This document shows positions 18,728 to 27,201 of a stretch of 64,000 nt of DNA, in pieces. Every line of letters begins with the position of its first letter. Position 1 is the first letter of the stretch. The translations under genes were made by a program, and so were the position numbers. The DNA comes from Bacillota bacterium. Its GTDB lineage: Bacteria > Bacillota > Clostridia > Lachnospirales > Lachnospiraceae. The stretch is from assembly GCA_023435895.1 (NCBI GenBank), contig JAEZLH010000004.1, forward strand, positions 171,816-235,815, in the 5' to 3' direction. The notes under the pieces were generated by a model. The model was given only the letters and a program-made list of their open reading frames with translations. It was not told the origin of the DNA and did no database searches.

Positions 18728-19637
18728 CATAAAAAATATCTTTGAGCATAACATAGAACTCTTAGGTGAAACGGATAAAGCAATCTATTATTTCAGAGAG
18801 CAAAAATATGAGAAAGCACTTACAATTGTGGCAAATTCCATGGATGGGATTAAAGCGGTGGTAGAAGCTATTATTGAGGATCATGAATATTTTAATCTTG
18901 TTGAAACGGAATCCTTACTTGATATGTTAGCAGGGATTTTAAATGCCAAAATGAATAAAGACTTTATACTATTGGCTGATTTGTTAGAACTACAGTTAGT
19001 AACCCTATTAATCGGAGTTCAAGAATTGATTATCAGCAAAGAGGAAATTGCATTTGATGAAGAAAATTATAAAGATAATTTGCAACTATTAATGAGTCGT
19101 GGCGTAGGTATGGAGGAATGCTTTAAAGATCCGATTAATACGGAGAGTTTGTTGGAACAGGGGTACCGTGTGGAATTTACTTCAGGTGGACGAATGACAT
19201 TGGCTGCACACAACAACGATGCCACATTCTATTTTCATACGAATAGTTTGGTGCAATCGGAAGCATTTACTTTGGCAAGACACTGGACTAAGGCCAACAA
19301 AAAGAAATACATTATATATGGCTATGGGATGGGATATCATGTATTGGAGCTACTGGACATTGACGCTGAGTGCGAAGTGGAAGTCTATGAAGCAGATCGT
19401 AATGTTCTCCAACTGGCATGTGCCTTTGCAGGAGTCAATCGACGAATTGTCAATAATAAAAGAGCCAAGGTAATTTATGATCCGACTTATTCCGGCTTGA
19501 AAGAACGTATTGAGAAGATCGCGGAGGATGAGGTTTTTCTACTTCATTATCCCTCTTATATGAATATAAGGGATGCAGAGATTAAGCCTCTGTTCCATTC
19601 TCAGATGGGTTGGCTGGAAGCTATGGAATCAATATAG
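18717..19637 (+). CDS. Maf/DUF115-like motility-associated protein, short form
   Basis: About 306 residues. TTG 18717 is placed 8 bases after a GGAGG (18704-18708); ATG 18711 is only 2 bases from that site. The N-terminal half is helical. The C-terminal half contains YIIYGYGMGYHVLELL and VEVYEADRNVLQLA, the glycine-rich strand and acidic strand end seen in the Maf (motility-associated factor, MptE-like/DUF115) family that modifies flagellins. Full Maf proteins are roughly twice this length, so this is a reduced form. Pairing with the TPR glycosyltransferase suggests a protein-glycosylation pair. Medium certainty. Confidence 0.6.
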   Translation: MTFSIKNIFEHNIELLGETDKAIYYFREQKYEKALTIVANSMDGIKAVVEAIIEDHEYFNLVETESLLDMLAGILNAKMNKDFILLADLLELQLVTLLIGVQELIISKEEIAFDEENYKDNLQLLMSRGVGMEECFKDPINTESLLEQGYRVEFTSGGRMTLAAHNNDATFYFHTNSLVQSEAFTLARHWTKANKKKYIIYGYGMGYHVLELLDIDAECEVEVYEADRNVLQLACAFAGVNRRIVNNKRAKVIYDPTYSGLKERIEKIAEDEVFLLHYPSYMNIRDAEIKPLFHSQMGWLEAMESI

Positions 19638-19681
19638 AAGAGTAGGATTAGTTACCAAGAAATAGATGAAATACTATAGGG

Positions 19682-19755
19682 AGGGCTGCTGCACAAGAGA
19701 CCATAAAGATTGATAAAAGATCTGATTGCTCGTTTGTGTAGCAGCCCTGATTTTA
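19682..19755 (+). terminator. Terminator closing the glycan cluster
   Basis: A 15-bp stem (19682-19696 with 19734-19748, GGGCTGCT/AGCAGCCC core, one G-T pair) encloses a 37-base loop and is followed by ATTTTA. It lies 45 bases after the Maf-like gene. Confidence 0.7.
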
Positions 19756-19859
19756 CGGTAAGTTGAATAAGAGAATAAAATATGGATTAATAATTTCATT
19801 ATTCGTTTTGTTATTATGATTAGTTTGTTAAAAGATATATTAAACAGAGTTGAATGCAA

Positions 19860-20083
19860 ATTGTCATTGGTAGATTGTTATTGGAAGATTGTTATTGGTA
19901 GATTATCATTGGAAGATTGTTAGTGGTTGATTATCATTGGAAGATTGTTATTGATAGATTGCCATTGGCAGATTGATATTGGTAGATTGTCATTGGTAGA
20001 TTGATATTGGTTGATTGTCATTGGAAGATTGTTATTGGTAGATTATCATTGGAAGATTGTTATTGGAAGATTGTCATTGATAG
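19860..20083. repeat. Sixteen tandem copies of a 14-bp repeat
   Basis: Sixteen uninterrupted units with an exact 14-base period and consensus ATTRTYATTGGWAG. Units differ at a few fixed positions only. No spacers, so it is not a CRISPR. Because 14 is not a multiple of three, copy-number change would shift any reading frame through it. It ends 82 bases before the lspA start. Confidence 0.95.
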
Positions 20084-20098
20084 ATTATTGTCATTACC

Positions 20099-20142
20099 AA
20101 ATTGCTACTGTCATAGTATAAATGGAACTTTTGATACCCTAG
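20099..20142. repeat. Partial copy of the dispersed intergenic repeat
   Basis: AAATTGC, then AGTATAAATGGAACTTTTGA and a CCCTAG end, match one half of the repeat family seen at 24842, 28184, 32614 and 45028. No partner inverted end is visible. Confidence 0.4.
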
Positions 20143-20165
20143 CAACCATAGAAAGGAAGAAAATT

Positions 20166-20648
20166 ATGATATACATTATAATTATTGGAGTAATCGTACT
20201 AGTTGAGTACAAAATTAAGAGTTATATTGAAAAAAATTATGAAATAGGGGAAGAAAAAGAAATACTGAAAGGAAGAATAACAATTACCAAGTACTATAAT
20301 AATGGGGCGTTCTTGAATTTTCTTCAAGACAAAAAGGAGATTTTAAAAATCGTCTCCTGTGCAGGACTTGGATTTTTAATTCTCCTCTTTGCCTTGATGC
20401 TTCCTAAGAAAGGAAACCGATTATATAAATTAGGTCTTTCTCTGTTAATTGGAGGTGCTATCACCAACGTATCCGATCGGATTAAGAAGGGACACGTGGT
20501 TGATTATTTCACCATCAACTACAAGAAACTAAAAAATGTTGTTTTTAACCTGGGAGATTTTGCAATCTTTATTGGTTCAGCCTTAATATTTTTATCTTCC
20601 GTTTTGAGCACTGTGTTCCAAAGCGGCTCCGACAAATCCGCGGAATAA
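20166..20648 (+). CDS. lspA: Lipoprotein signal peptidase (signal peptidase II)
   Basis: 160 residues from ATG 20166, which follows AAAGGAAG; the frame is also open back to 20001 through the tandem repeat, but that stretch is repeat-encoded and unlikely to be translated. It is an integral membrane aspartic protease that cleaves prolipoprotein signal peptides. Diagnostic segments are NNGAFLNF, GGAITNVSDRIKKGHVVDY with catalytic Asp ~104, and VFNLGDFAIFIG with catalytic Asp ~131. Three to four hydrophobic segments fit the family, and the length is normal. Its 3' end overlaps the 3' end of convergent pyrG by 57 bases. Confidence 0.9.
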   Translation: MIYIIIIGVIVLVEYKIKSYIEKNYEIGEEKEILKGRITITKYYNNGAFLNFLQDKKEILKIVSCAGLGFLILLFALMLPKKGNRLYKLGLSLLIGGAITNVSDRIKKGHVVDYFTINYKKLKNVVFNLGDFAIFIGSALIFLSSVLSTVFQSGSDKSAE

Positions 20649-22208
20649 TGGATGGGGCTTGTTCGGTCTGGATTTAAACTCCGGATGAGCCTGTGTTGCA
20701 ACAAACCAAGGATGATTCTCTAACTCGATCATCTCAACAATACGTCCGTCCGGTGAAAGACCGGAGAGTTTCATATTGTGCTTTAAGAAATCATTACGGT
20801 AATAATTATTTACTTCATAGCGATGACGATGTCTTTCGTTAATGATCTTCTTACCGTATAAATCATAAGCCTTTGTAGATTCATCAAGAACACAAGGATA
20901 AGTTCCAAGCCTTAAGGTACCGCCGATATCTTCAATGCCATCCTGCTCCGGCATAAGGTGAATTACCGGATGTGTGGTGGATGGATCTAATTCGATGCTA
21001 TGAGCATCGTGGAAGCCGATTACATTACGAGCAAATTCTACTAATGCCAGCTGCATGCCCAAACATAAACCTAAGAAGGGAACATTGTTCTCACGGGCAT
21101 AGTTGATGGCATTTATTTTGCCTTCAATACCACGATCACCGAAACCACCAGGAATAAGGATACCGGATACATCACTAAGTAGTTCTGCGGCATTTTCTTT
21201 GGTAACTGTCTCAGAAGGAATCCACTTGATATTGATGGAAGCACGATGAGCAACGGCTCCATGCTTTAAGGATTCCACAACGCTGATGTATGCATCATGA
21301 AGCTGTGTGTATTTACCTACAAGTGCAACGGTAACATCCTGGGTAGGATTTTTAAGAGCAAGTACCATTTCTTCCCAATCAGCAAGATCGGGCTTTGAGT
21401 TGGGTAAATCCAGGCAGGAGAGGGTTACATCTGCAATATGTTCCTTTTCAAGAGCAAGGGGTGCCTCATAAAGGTACTCTACATCTAAATTCTGCAATAC
21501 ATGGGAGCTTGGTACATTACAGAATAAAGCAATTTTATCTTTGATATTTGTTTCAAGAGGAAGTTCTGTACGGCATACAATAATATCCGGGCGGATACCG
21601 ATTCCCTGAAGCTCTTTTACACTTGCCTGGGTAGGCTTTGTCTTCATTTCGCCGGAAGCCTTAAGATAAGGAATTAAGGTAACGTGAATCAATGCAACAT
21701 TGTGATCGCCTACTTCTTGACGGAACTGACGAATTGCCTCTAAGAAAGGAAGACTTTCGATATCACCAACGGTACCACCAACCTCAATAATTGCAATATG
21801 GGTATCGTTATTTTGATCGTTTCTATAAAAACGACTCTTAATTTCATTGGTGATATGAGGGATAACCTGAACTGTTCCTCCACCAAAATCTCCGCGTCGT
21901 TCTTTTGACAATACGGACCAGTATACTTTACCGGTTGTAACATTGGACATTTTGTTTAAGCTTTCATCAATAAATCTTTCATAATGTCCTAAGTCAAGAT
22001 CAGTTTCTGCACCATCATCGGTAACAAATACTTCACCATGCTGAATCGGGTTCATGGTACCCGGGTCAATATTAATGTAGGGGTCAAATTTTTGCATTGT
22101 TACGTGGTAACCACGGGCTTTCAGCAAGCGTCCAAGGGAAGCAGCAGTAATTCCCTTTCCCAAACCTGACACGACACCGCCGGTTACAAATACATATTTA
22201 ACAGCCAT
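20592..22208 (-). CDS. pyrG: CTP synthase
   Basis: 538 residues, full length for the family. It converts UTP to CTP using ATP and glutamine-derived ammonia in the cytoplasm. The N-terminal synthetase domain has VTGGVVSGLGKGITAAS and TDDGAETDLDLGHYERF. The C-terminal glutamine amidotransferase domain has FLGLCLGMQLA with the catalytic Cys near residue 380, and ends with the HPEFKSRP segment holding the catalytic His/Glu. The gene has its own promoter and a long leader with an apparent intrinsic terminator, so control by attenuation is likely. Its 3' end overlaps lspA on the other strand. Confidence 0.97.
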   Translation of the reverse strand: MAVKYVFVTGGVVSGLGKGITAASLGRLLKARGYHVTMQKFDPYINIDPGTMNPIQHGEVFVTDDGAETDLDLGHYERFIDESLNKMSNVTTGKVYWSVLSKERRGDFGGGTVQVIPHITNEIKSRFYRNDQNNDTHIAIIEVGGTVGDIESLPFLEAIRQFRQEVGDHNVALIHVTLIPYLKASGEMKTKPTQASVKELQGIGIRPDIIVCRTELPLETNIKDKIALFCNVPSSHVLQNLDVEYLYEAPLALEKEHIADVTLSCLDLPNSKPDLADWEEMVLALKNPTQDVTVALVGKYTQLHDAYISVVESLKHGAVAHRASINIKWIPSETVTKENAAELLSDVSGILIPGGFGDRGIEGKINAINYARENNVPFLGLCLGMQLALVEFARNVIGFHDAHSIELDPSTTHPVIHLMPEQDGIEDIGGTLRLGTYPCVLDESTKAYDLYGKKIINERHRHRYEVNNYYRNDFLKHNMKLSGLSPDGRIVEMIELENHPWFVATQAHPEFKSRPNKPHPLFRGFVGAALEHSAQNGR

Positions 22209-22270
22209 TCATTCTCCTCCTTTTATTCATGACAACACATCCAAATGTGTGTTGTGAAGTTTTTATGCAA

Positions 22271-22311
22271 TAAAAAAAGCCATCAACCTAGTCAAGAGGA
22301 AGGTTTAAGGC
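22271..22311 (-). terminator. Intrinsic terminator inside the pyrG leader (attenuator)
   Basis: Read on the minus strand: GCCTTAAACCT, an 11-base loop, AGGTTGATGGC, then seven T. The stem has 9 of 11 positions paired. It lies ~60 bases before the pyrG start and after its promoter, so it can stop transcription before the gene. A GGTTTAA segment upstream in the leader (22349-22355) is perfectly complementary to the TTAAACC of the stem (22302-22308) and could act as antiterminator. Confidence 0.65.
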
Positions 22312-22397
22312 AAATGGGTATAATCAGCCGAAAATCCTATGTGGGGATTTAAACCATATCCCGGCTCCCTTGCTGGATGATGTACAATTTCTGCTAT

Positions 22398-22426
22398 AGT
22401 ATACTACATCCTTTTCTAGAAGTCAA
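22398..22426 (-). promoter_or_regulatory. pyrG promoter
   Basis: On the minus strand: TTGACT (22421-22426), 17-base spacer, TATACT (22398-22403). This is a near-consensus sigma-A promoter. Predicted start near 22391, giving a ~180-base leader. Confidence 0.8.
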
Positions 22427-22689
22427 TTATAAGAATCGGATTAAGCCAACTTTTTACGATGAGATTTTTTGCCTATTTGAGGTAGGCTTTGATATGGTTT
22501 GACCTTATGCTTATTCATACATAAGACTTAATCGTTCTCATATTACAGTAATTGATTTATAGCGGAATCTTACAATCTATGTTTTGCCTATTTGACGAAG
22601 TTATTTCATTATTATATAGGATTTTATAAAATGTATGGAAATATGCCAATTCTAAAATCTTTATACATAGAATTTTAAGAACAATTTTA

Positions 22690-22718
22690 TTGATTTATGG
22701 CAAGACTATCAGTATAAT
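22690..22718 (+). promoter_or_regulatory. ftsH promoter
   Basis: TTGATT (22690-22695), 17-base spacer, TATAAT (22713-22718), 144 bases before the ftsH start. Divergent from the pyrG promoter. The ~260 bases between the two promoters hold two copies of TTTTGCCTATTTGA but no gene. Confidence 0.75.
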
Positions 22719-22861
22719 GAGGTATACGATATAGGGATTGGTAATAAAATGGGGATTTAATATACATAATCGAATTCACATTTTGTATATAAGTAACCGA
22801 GATTAAGTTCAGAAAAGATTTTTACGACTTCAGGAACAGTTCTGTGAATAAGGAGGATTTC

Positions 22862-24784
22862 ATGGATAATAACAACAGTAACAATAGTAACAACAATAAT
22901 AACAAAAAGCCAAAGAATGGCATACCTAATAGAACCGCAATTATAATCATATTAGCATCGTCATTATTGATTTGGTATATGTTTTCCCAGCTCACCAACA
23001 TGATGAGTGAGAGTACAAAGAAAGAGATAGAATATAGTGAATTTGGAAAATGGCTGAGTGCCGGTGAGATTGAAGAGGTTGTCCTAAAGGGTGATCGTAT
23101 TGAAATCACGAAAAAGAATGAGGAAAATAAGGGTGCATTAGGGAAGATTACGTATTATACTAAAACCTTTCCTGATGAGGATTTAAGAAAACGTCTTGAT
23201 GATGCTAATGTACATTACTCAAGGGATGAGGTATCTCCGAATTATGTAGCATCCTTCCTCTCCATGGTATTGCCTTTTGTTGCAATCTACTTTGTAATGT
23301 GGTTCCTATTCCGGGCATTGTCTAAAAACAGTGGCGGCGGTGTAATGGGAGTCGGAAAATCCAACGCAAAGGTTTATGTGGAGAAGCAAACCGGAGTTAC
23401 CTTTAAGGATGTTGCAGGTCAGGAGGAAGCAAAGGATTCGGTAACAGAGATCGTAGATTTCCTTCATAATCCTGCTAAGTATACAAAGATTGGTGCCAAG
23501 CTTCCCAAGGGTGCTCTTCTTGTAGGCCCCCCAGGAACTGGTAAGACGTTGCTTGCCAAGGCTGTTGCCGGTGAAGCAAAGGTTCCTTTCTTCTCACTTT
23601 CCGGTTCGGATTTCGTGGAGATGTTCGTTGGTGTAGGTGCTTCCCGTGTAAGAGATCTCTTTAAGCAGGCACAGCAGACCGCTCCTTGTATTATCTTTAT
23701 CGATGAGATTGATGCAATCGGTAAGAGCAGAGATTCCCACTATGGCGGTGGTAATGATGAAAGAGAGCAGACTTTAAATCAGTTGCTTGCTAATATGGAT
23801 GGATTTGATTCCTCGAAAGGTCTGGTTGTACTTGGTGCAACAAACCGACCGGAGGTACTTGATAAGGCATTGCTTCGTCCAGGACGTTTTGACCGTAGAA
23901 TTATCGTGGATAAGCCGGATTTAAAGGGTAGAATTGATATCCTTAAAGTTCATGCCAAGAATGTTATGATGGATGATACCGTAGATCTTGAGGCAATTGG
24001 CAAAGCAACCTCAGGAGCAGTTGGTTCTGATCTTGCCAATATGATTAATGAAGCTGCAATCCTTGCAGTTAAGAATGGTAGAAGTGCAGTTTCACAGAAT
24101 GATTTATTCGAGTCAGTTGAGGTTGTAGTTGCCGGTAAAGAGAAGAAGGATCGAATCCTTGGCAAGGAAGAAAAGAAAATTGTTGCATACCACGAGGTTG
24201 GCCATGCTCTTGTAACTGCATTACAAAAGAATGCGGAACCGGTACAAAAGATTACGATTGTACCAAGAACCATGGGTTCCTTAGGCTATGTAATGTCCGT
24301 ACCGGAAGAAGAGAAATACTTAATGAGCAAGGATGAAATATTGACCAGGATCATTGTACTTTACGGCGGACGTGCGGCAGAGAAGTTAATCTTCAACTCC
24401 GTAACAACGGGTGCCTCCAATGATATTGAGAAAGCAACACATCTTGCTAGAGCTATGGTGACACAATACGGTATGTCCGATAAATTCGGATTAATCGGTT
24501 TGGAATCTGTAGAGAGCAAGTATCTGGATGGCAGAACGGTAATGAATTGTGGTGATGCTACCGAAGCAGAAATCGATCAAGAAGTAATGTCCATTCTCAG
24601 AGATTGCTACTCAAAGGCTGAGCAGTTATTGGAGAATAACCGAGAGGTACTTGACAAGATTGCTGAATTCTTAATCACGAAAGAGACGATCACCGGTGAA
24701 GAGTTCATGAAGATTTACAATGAGATTAAAGGGATTGAGCCTGAGAATAAGGAAACGGTCTTAATTGAAGAGAAGAATATCTAA
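22862..24784 (+). CDS. ftsH: ATP-dependent membrane zinc metalloprotease FtsH
   Basis: 640 residues from ATG 22862, preceded by AAGGAGG; the GTG at 22844 lies upstream of that site and is rejected. It is a membrane-anchored AAA+ protease that degrades misfolded membrane proteins and regulators. After an Asn-rich N-terminus come a transmembrane segment (~30-47), an extracytoplasmic region and a second segment (~122-140). Then come Walker A GPPGTGKT near 221, Walker B IIFIDEID, the RPGRFDR second region of homology and the zinc site HEVGH at ~444. Length and order are typical. Confidence 0.97.
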   Translation: MDNNNSNNSNNNNNKKPKNGIPNRTAIIIILASSLLIWYMFSQLTNMMSESTKKEIEYSEFGKWLSAGEIEEVVLKGDRIEITKKNEENKGALGKITYYTKTFPDEDLRKRLDDANVHYSRDEVSPNYVASFLSMVLPFVAIYFVMWFLFRALSKNSGGGVMGVGKSNAKVYVEKQTGVTFKDVAGQEEAKDSVTEIVDFLHNPAKYTKIGAKLPKGALLVGPPGTGKTLLAKAVAGEAKVPFFSLSGSDFVEMFVGVGASRVRDLFKQAQQTAPCIIFIDEIDAIGKSRDSHYGGGNDEREQTLNQLLANMDGFDSSKGLVVLGATNRPEVLDKALLRPGRFDRRIIVDKPDLKGRIDILKVHAKNVMMDDTVDLEAIGKATSGAVGSDLANMINEAAILAVKNGRSAVSQNDLFESVEVVVAGKEKKDRILGKEEKKIVAYHEVGHALVTALQKNAEPVQKITIVPRTMGSLGYVMSVPEEEKYLMSKDEILTRIIVLYGGRAAEKLIFNSVTTGASNDIEKATHLARAMVTQYGMSDKFGLIGLESVESKYLDGRTVMNCGDATEAEIDQEVMSILRDCYSKAEQLLENNREVLDKIAEFLITKETITGEEFMKIYNEIKGIEPENKETVLIEEKNI

Positions 24785-24841
24785 TGAGCTAGGTCAAAGG
24801 ATGGTTAATATTGGAATAGTAGAGAGAATGAACCTTTTCTT

Positions 24842-24878
24842 TGTGCAAATTGCCATTGCACAGTATAAACAGACCCTT
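24842..24878. repeat. Dispersed intergenic repeat, core copy A
   Basis: TGTGCAAATTGCCATTGCAC followed by AGTATAAACAGACCC. This is the inverse-orientation match, over ~33 bases, to the core copies at 28198 and 32614. It lies between ftsH and its terminator. Confidence 0.6.
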
Positions 24879-24908
24879 TAATGCGTTAATTAAAGAATAA
24901 AAATTTTG

Positions 24909-24950
24909 CAAACAGTCCTCAATGTTATTTTGATGGACTGTTTGTTTGTG
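24909..24950 (+). terminator. Terminator after ftsH
   Basis: Ten-base perfect arms CAAACAGTCC (24909-24918) and GGACTGTTTG (24935-24944), with a T-rich tail (TTTGTG). The 445-base gap before uvrC otherwise holds only the repeat copy. Confidence 0.7.
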
Positions 24951-25229
24951 TAAAAAAGCAGTTATTATAGAAATAGACCTACGGATAAAATATTGTTTCC
25001 TAAGGATAAACTAGTGATGTGCTATAATTGCTTGATACATTGAAGGGAAAATTACCATAACTATTGAAGTTTTTATTCAAACTACGAGTGTTTCAAGACC
25101 TTTCATGTGGTATTGAAGTGACGCCTCATGGTTGTAAAGCAGGGGAATATATGATAAACTTCATAACGTAATCATCAATCTTATACATAGAATAAATCGA
25201 TTGGAAATTGCAGCAGACAGGAGCATATT

Positions 25230-27098
25230 ATGTTCATAATTGAAGAAGAATTAAAAAAGTTACCGGCTAAGCCGGGTGTTTATATAATGAGGGATAAAAA
25301 GGATGCTATTATCTACGTGGGCAAGGCGATTATCCTAAAGAACCGAGTTCGCCAGTATTTTCAAAACAGCAGGAACCATACCGAGAAGATTAAGCAAATG
25401 GTGGAACACATTGACCATTTTGAATATATTATAACGGACTCCGAACTGGAAGCACTGGTGCTAGAGTGTAATTTAATTAAAGAGCACATGCCAAAGTATA
25501 ATACCATGCTAAAGGATGACAAAACCTATCCCTATATTAGGGTTTCCATCAATGAAGCATTCCCTAGGGTATCCATTGCAAGAGAGATTAAGAAGGATAA
25601 GGCAAAATATTTTGGACCCTATACCAGTGTCTTGGCAGTAAAGGATACCTTGGAGCTATTACGAAAAATATATAAAATCAGAACCTGTAACAGGGTGTTA
25701 CCTAAGGATATCGGGAAAGAACGCCCCTGCCTCTATCATCACATGGGGCAATGTGATGCACCCTGTCAGGGTTATATCAGCCAACAAGAATATCGCAAGA
25801 ATATTGATGAAGTAATCGAGTTTTTGAACGGCAATTATTCCAGAGTTGTGAAAGTTCTGGAAGAGAAGATGGCAGAGGCTTCCCGGGAGCTTGAATTTGA
25901 GAAAGCAGCCCAATATAGGGACTTAATTGGAAGCGTAAAACAAATTGCCAATCGTCAGAAGATTACCAATACCGACCAAGTAGATCGTGATATTATCGCC
26001 TTTGCAAGAAATAAGGATGAAGCAGTAGTACAAACCTTCTTTATCAGAAGTGGCAAGTTGATTGGCAGGGATCATTTTCATCTGAGTGGGGTGGAGGATG
26101 TTCCGGAAGGGGAGGTTATGTCAAGCTTTATCAAGCAATTCTATGCAGGCACTCCCTATATTCCAAAAGAAATTTTTCTGGGTGTTAAGGCAGAAGAGGA
26201 AGAGCTTCTCACCGAATGGTTAACAGCCAAGCGAGGACAGAAGGTATACCTAAAAGTTCCTCAAAAAGGGGACAAGGAAAAATTAGTGGAACTGGCACAC
26301 AAAAATGCTGAACTGGTGTTGAATCAAGATCTGGAGAAGATTAAAAGGGAAGAAGCAAAGACGACAGGGGCGTTAAAAGAATTAGCGCATATGCTAGATA
26401 TGCCGATTTTGGAACGAATTGAATCCTTTGATATCTCCAATACCTCGGGCTTTGAATCCGTTGGTTCCATGGTTGTGTTTGAAAAGGGAAAATCCAAGAA
26501 AGCAGATTACCGTAAATTTAAAATTCGTACGGTGCAGGGACCGGATGATTATGCCTCCATGTACGAGGTGCTGACCAGACGCTTCACCCATGGGCAGAGA
26601 GAACAGGCACAATACCGGGAAAAGCAACTGGATGAGGCATTAGGCAGCTTTACAAGATATCCGGATCTGATTTTAATGGATGGTGGAAAAGGTCAGGTGG
26701 GAATTGCTCTTCGTGTGCTAGAGGAATTAAAGATGAATATAGCCGTATGTGGTATGGTAAAGGATGATAACCATAGAACCAGGGGACTTTATTATAATAA
26801 TAAGGAATTGCCCATAGATAAGAGCGGGGAATTATTCCGTCTTATCACCAGAATACAGGATGAGACTCACCGTTTTGCTATAGAATACCATAGAAGTTTA
26901 AGACAGAAGAAACAGGTTCATTCCATATTGGATGATATCAGTGGAATCGGACCTACCAGAAGAAGGGCATTAATGAAGCATTTTCAATCCTTAGAGGCAA
27001 TCCAAGCAGCAGAAGTGGAGGAAATTATGAAAGTTCCTTCCATGAATCGTCAATCTGCAGAGGAAGTTTATCAATTTTTTCATAAAAATAACGAATAA
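25230..27098 (+). CDS. uvrC: Excinuclease ABC subunit C
   Basis: 622 residues, normal length. UvrC makes both incisions around bulky DNA lesions in the UvrABC nucleotide excision repair complex. The GIY-YIG nuclease domain is N-terminal (KPGVYIMRDK, IIYVGKA), followed by the UVR motif (LEFEKAAQYRDLI) that binds UvrB. The RNase H-like 5'-nuclease domain contains ESFDISNTSG and ILMDGGKGQ, and a C-terminal helix-hairpin-helix reads ISGIGPTRRRALMKHF. ATG 25230 has a CAGGAGC site. Confidence 0.97.
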   Translation: MFIIEEELKKLPAKPGVYIMRDKKDAIIYVGKAIILKNRVRQYFQNSRNHTEKIKQMVEHIDHFEYIITDSELEALVLECNLIKEHMPKYNTMLKDDKTYPYIRVSINEAFPRVSIAREIKKDKAKYFGPYTSVLAVKDTLELLRKIYKIRTCNRVLPKDIGKERPCLYHHMGQCDAPCQGYISQQEYRKNIDEVIEFLNGNYSRVVKVLEEKMAEASRELEFEKAAQYRDLIGSVKQIANRQKITNTDQVDRDIIAFARNKDEAVVQTFFIRSGKLIGRDHFHLSGVEDVPEGEVMSSFIKQFYAGTPYIPKEIFLGVKAEEEELLTEWLTAKRGQKVYLKVPQKGDKEKLVELAHKNAELVLNQDLEKIKREEAKTTGALKELAHMLDMPILERIESFDISNTSGFESVGSMVVFEKGKSKKADYRKFKIRTVQGPDDYASMYEVLTRRFTHGQREQAQYREKQLDEALGSFTRYPDLILMDGGKGQVGIALRVLEELKMNIAVCGMVKDDNHRTRGLYYNNKELPIDKSGELFRLITRIQDETHRFAIEYHRSLRQKKQVHSILDDISGIGPTRRRALMKHFQSLEAIQAAEVEEIMKVPSMNRQSAEEVYQFFHKNNE

Positions 27099-27105
27099 GA
27101 AGCAT

Positions 27106-27134
27106 TTGCAGTCGATAACTTGTTATGTTAAAAT
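27106..27134 (+). promoter_or_regulatory. hprK promoter
   Basis: TTGCAG (27106-27111), 17-base spacer, TAAAAT (27129-27134), in the 103-base gap between uvrC and hprK. Confidence 0.55.
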
Positions 27135-27201
27135 GTAGCTTAAATGAATAGGTAATAGTATAGGTTATTCAAACTAGAAAAGGAAAGGTACGGTTGTTGA
27201 A

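Noticed and set aside
1..19637. Prophage or integrated element
   Set aside because: No integrase, phage structural gene, tRNA target or direct-repeat boundary is visible; content is a glycan-biosynthesis locus.
19860..20083. CRISPR array
   Set aside because: Units are 14 bases and contiguous, with no spacers and no cas genes nearby.
20001..20165. Extended LspA N-terminus reading through the 14-bp repeats
   Set aside because: The extension is repeat-encoded and hydrophilic, has no ribosome binding site, and ATG 20166 has a good one and matches the family start.
22206..22426. Known riboswitch class in the pyrG leader
   Set aside because: No c-di-GMP, purine or THF consensus is recognisable; only attenuator-type pairing is supported.
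22822..23109. Antisense ORF over the start of ftsH
   Set aside because: Its leucine run is the complement of the Asn-rich coding repeat in ftsH; a frame shadow.
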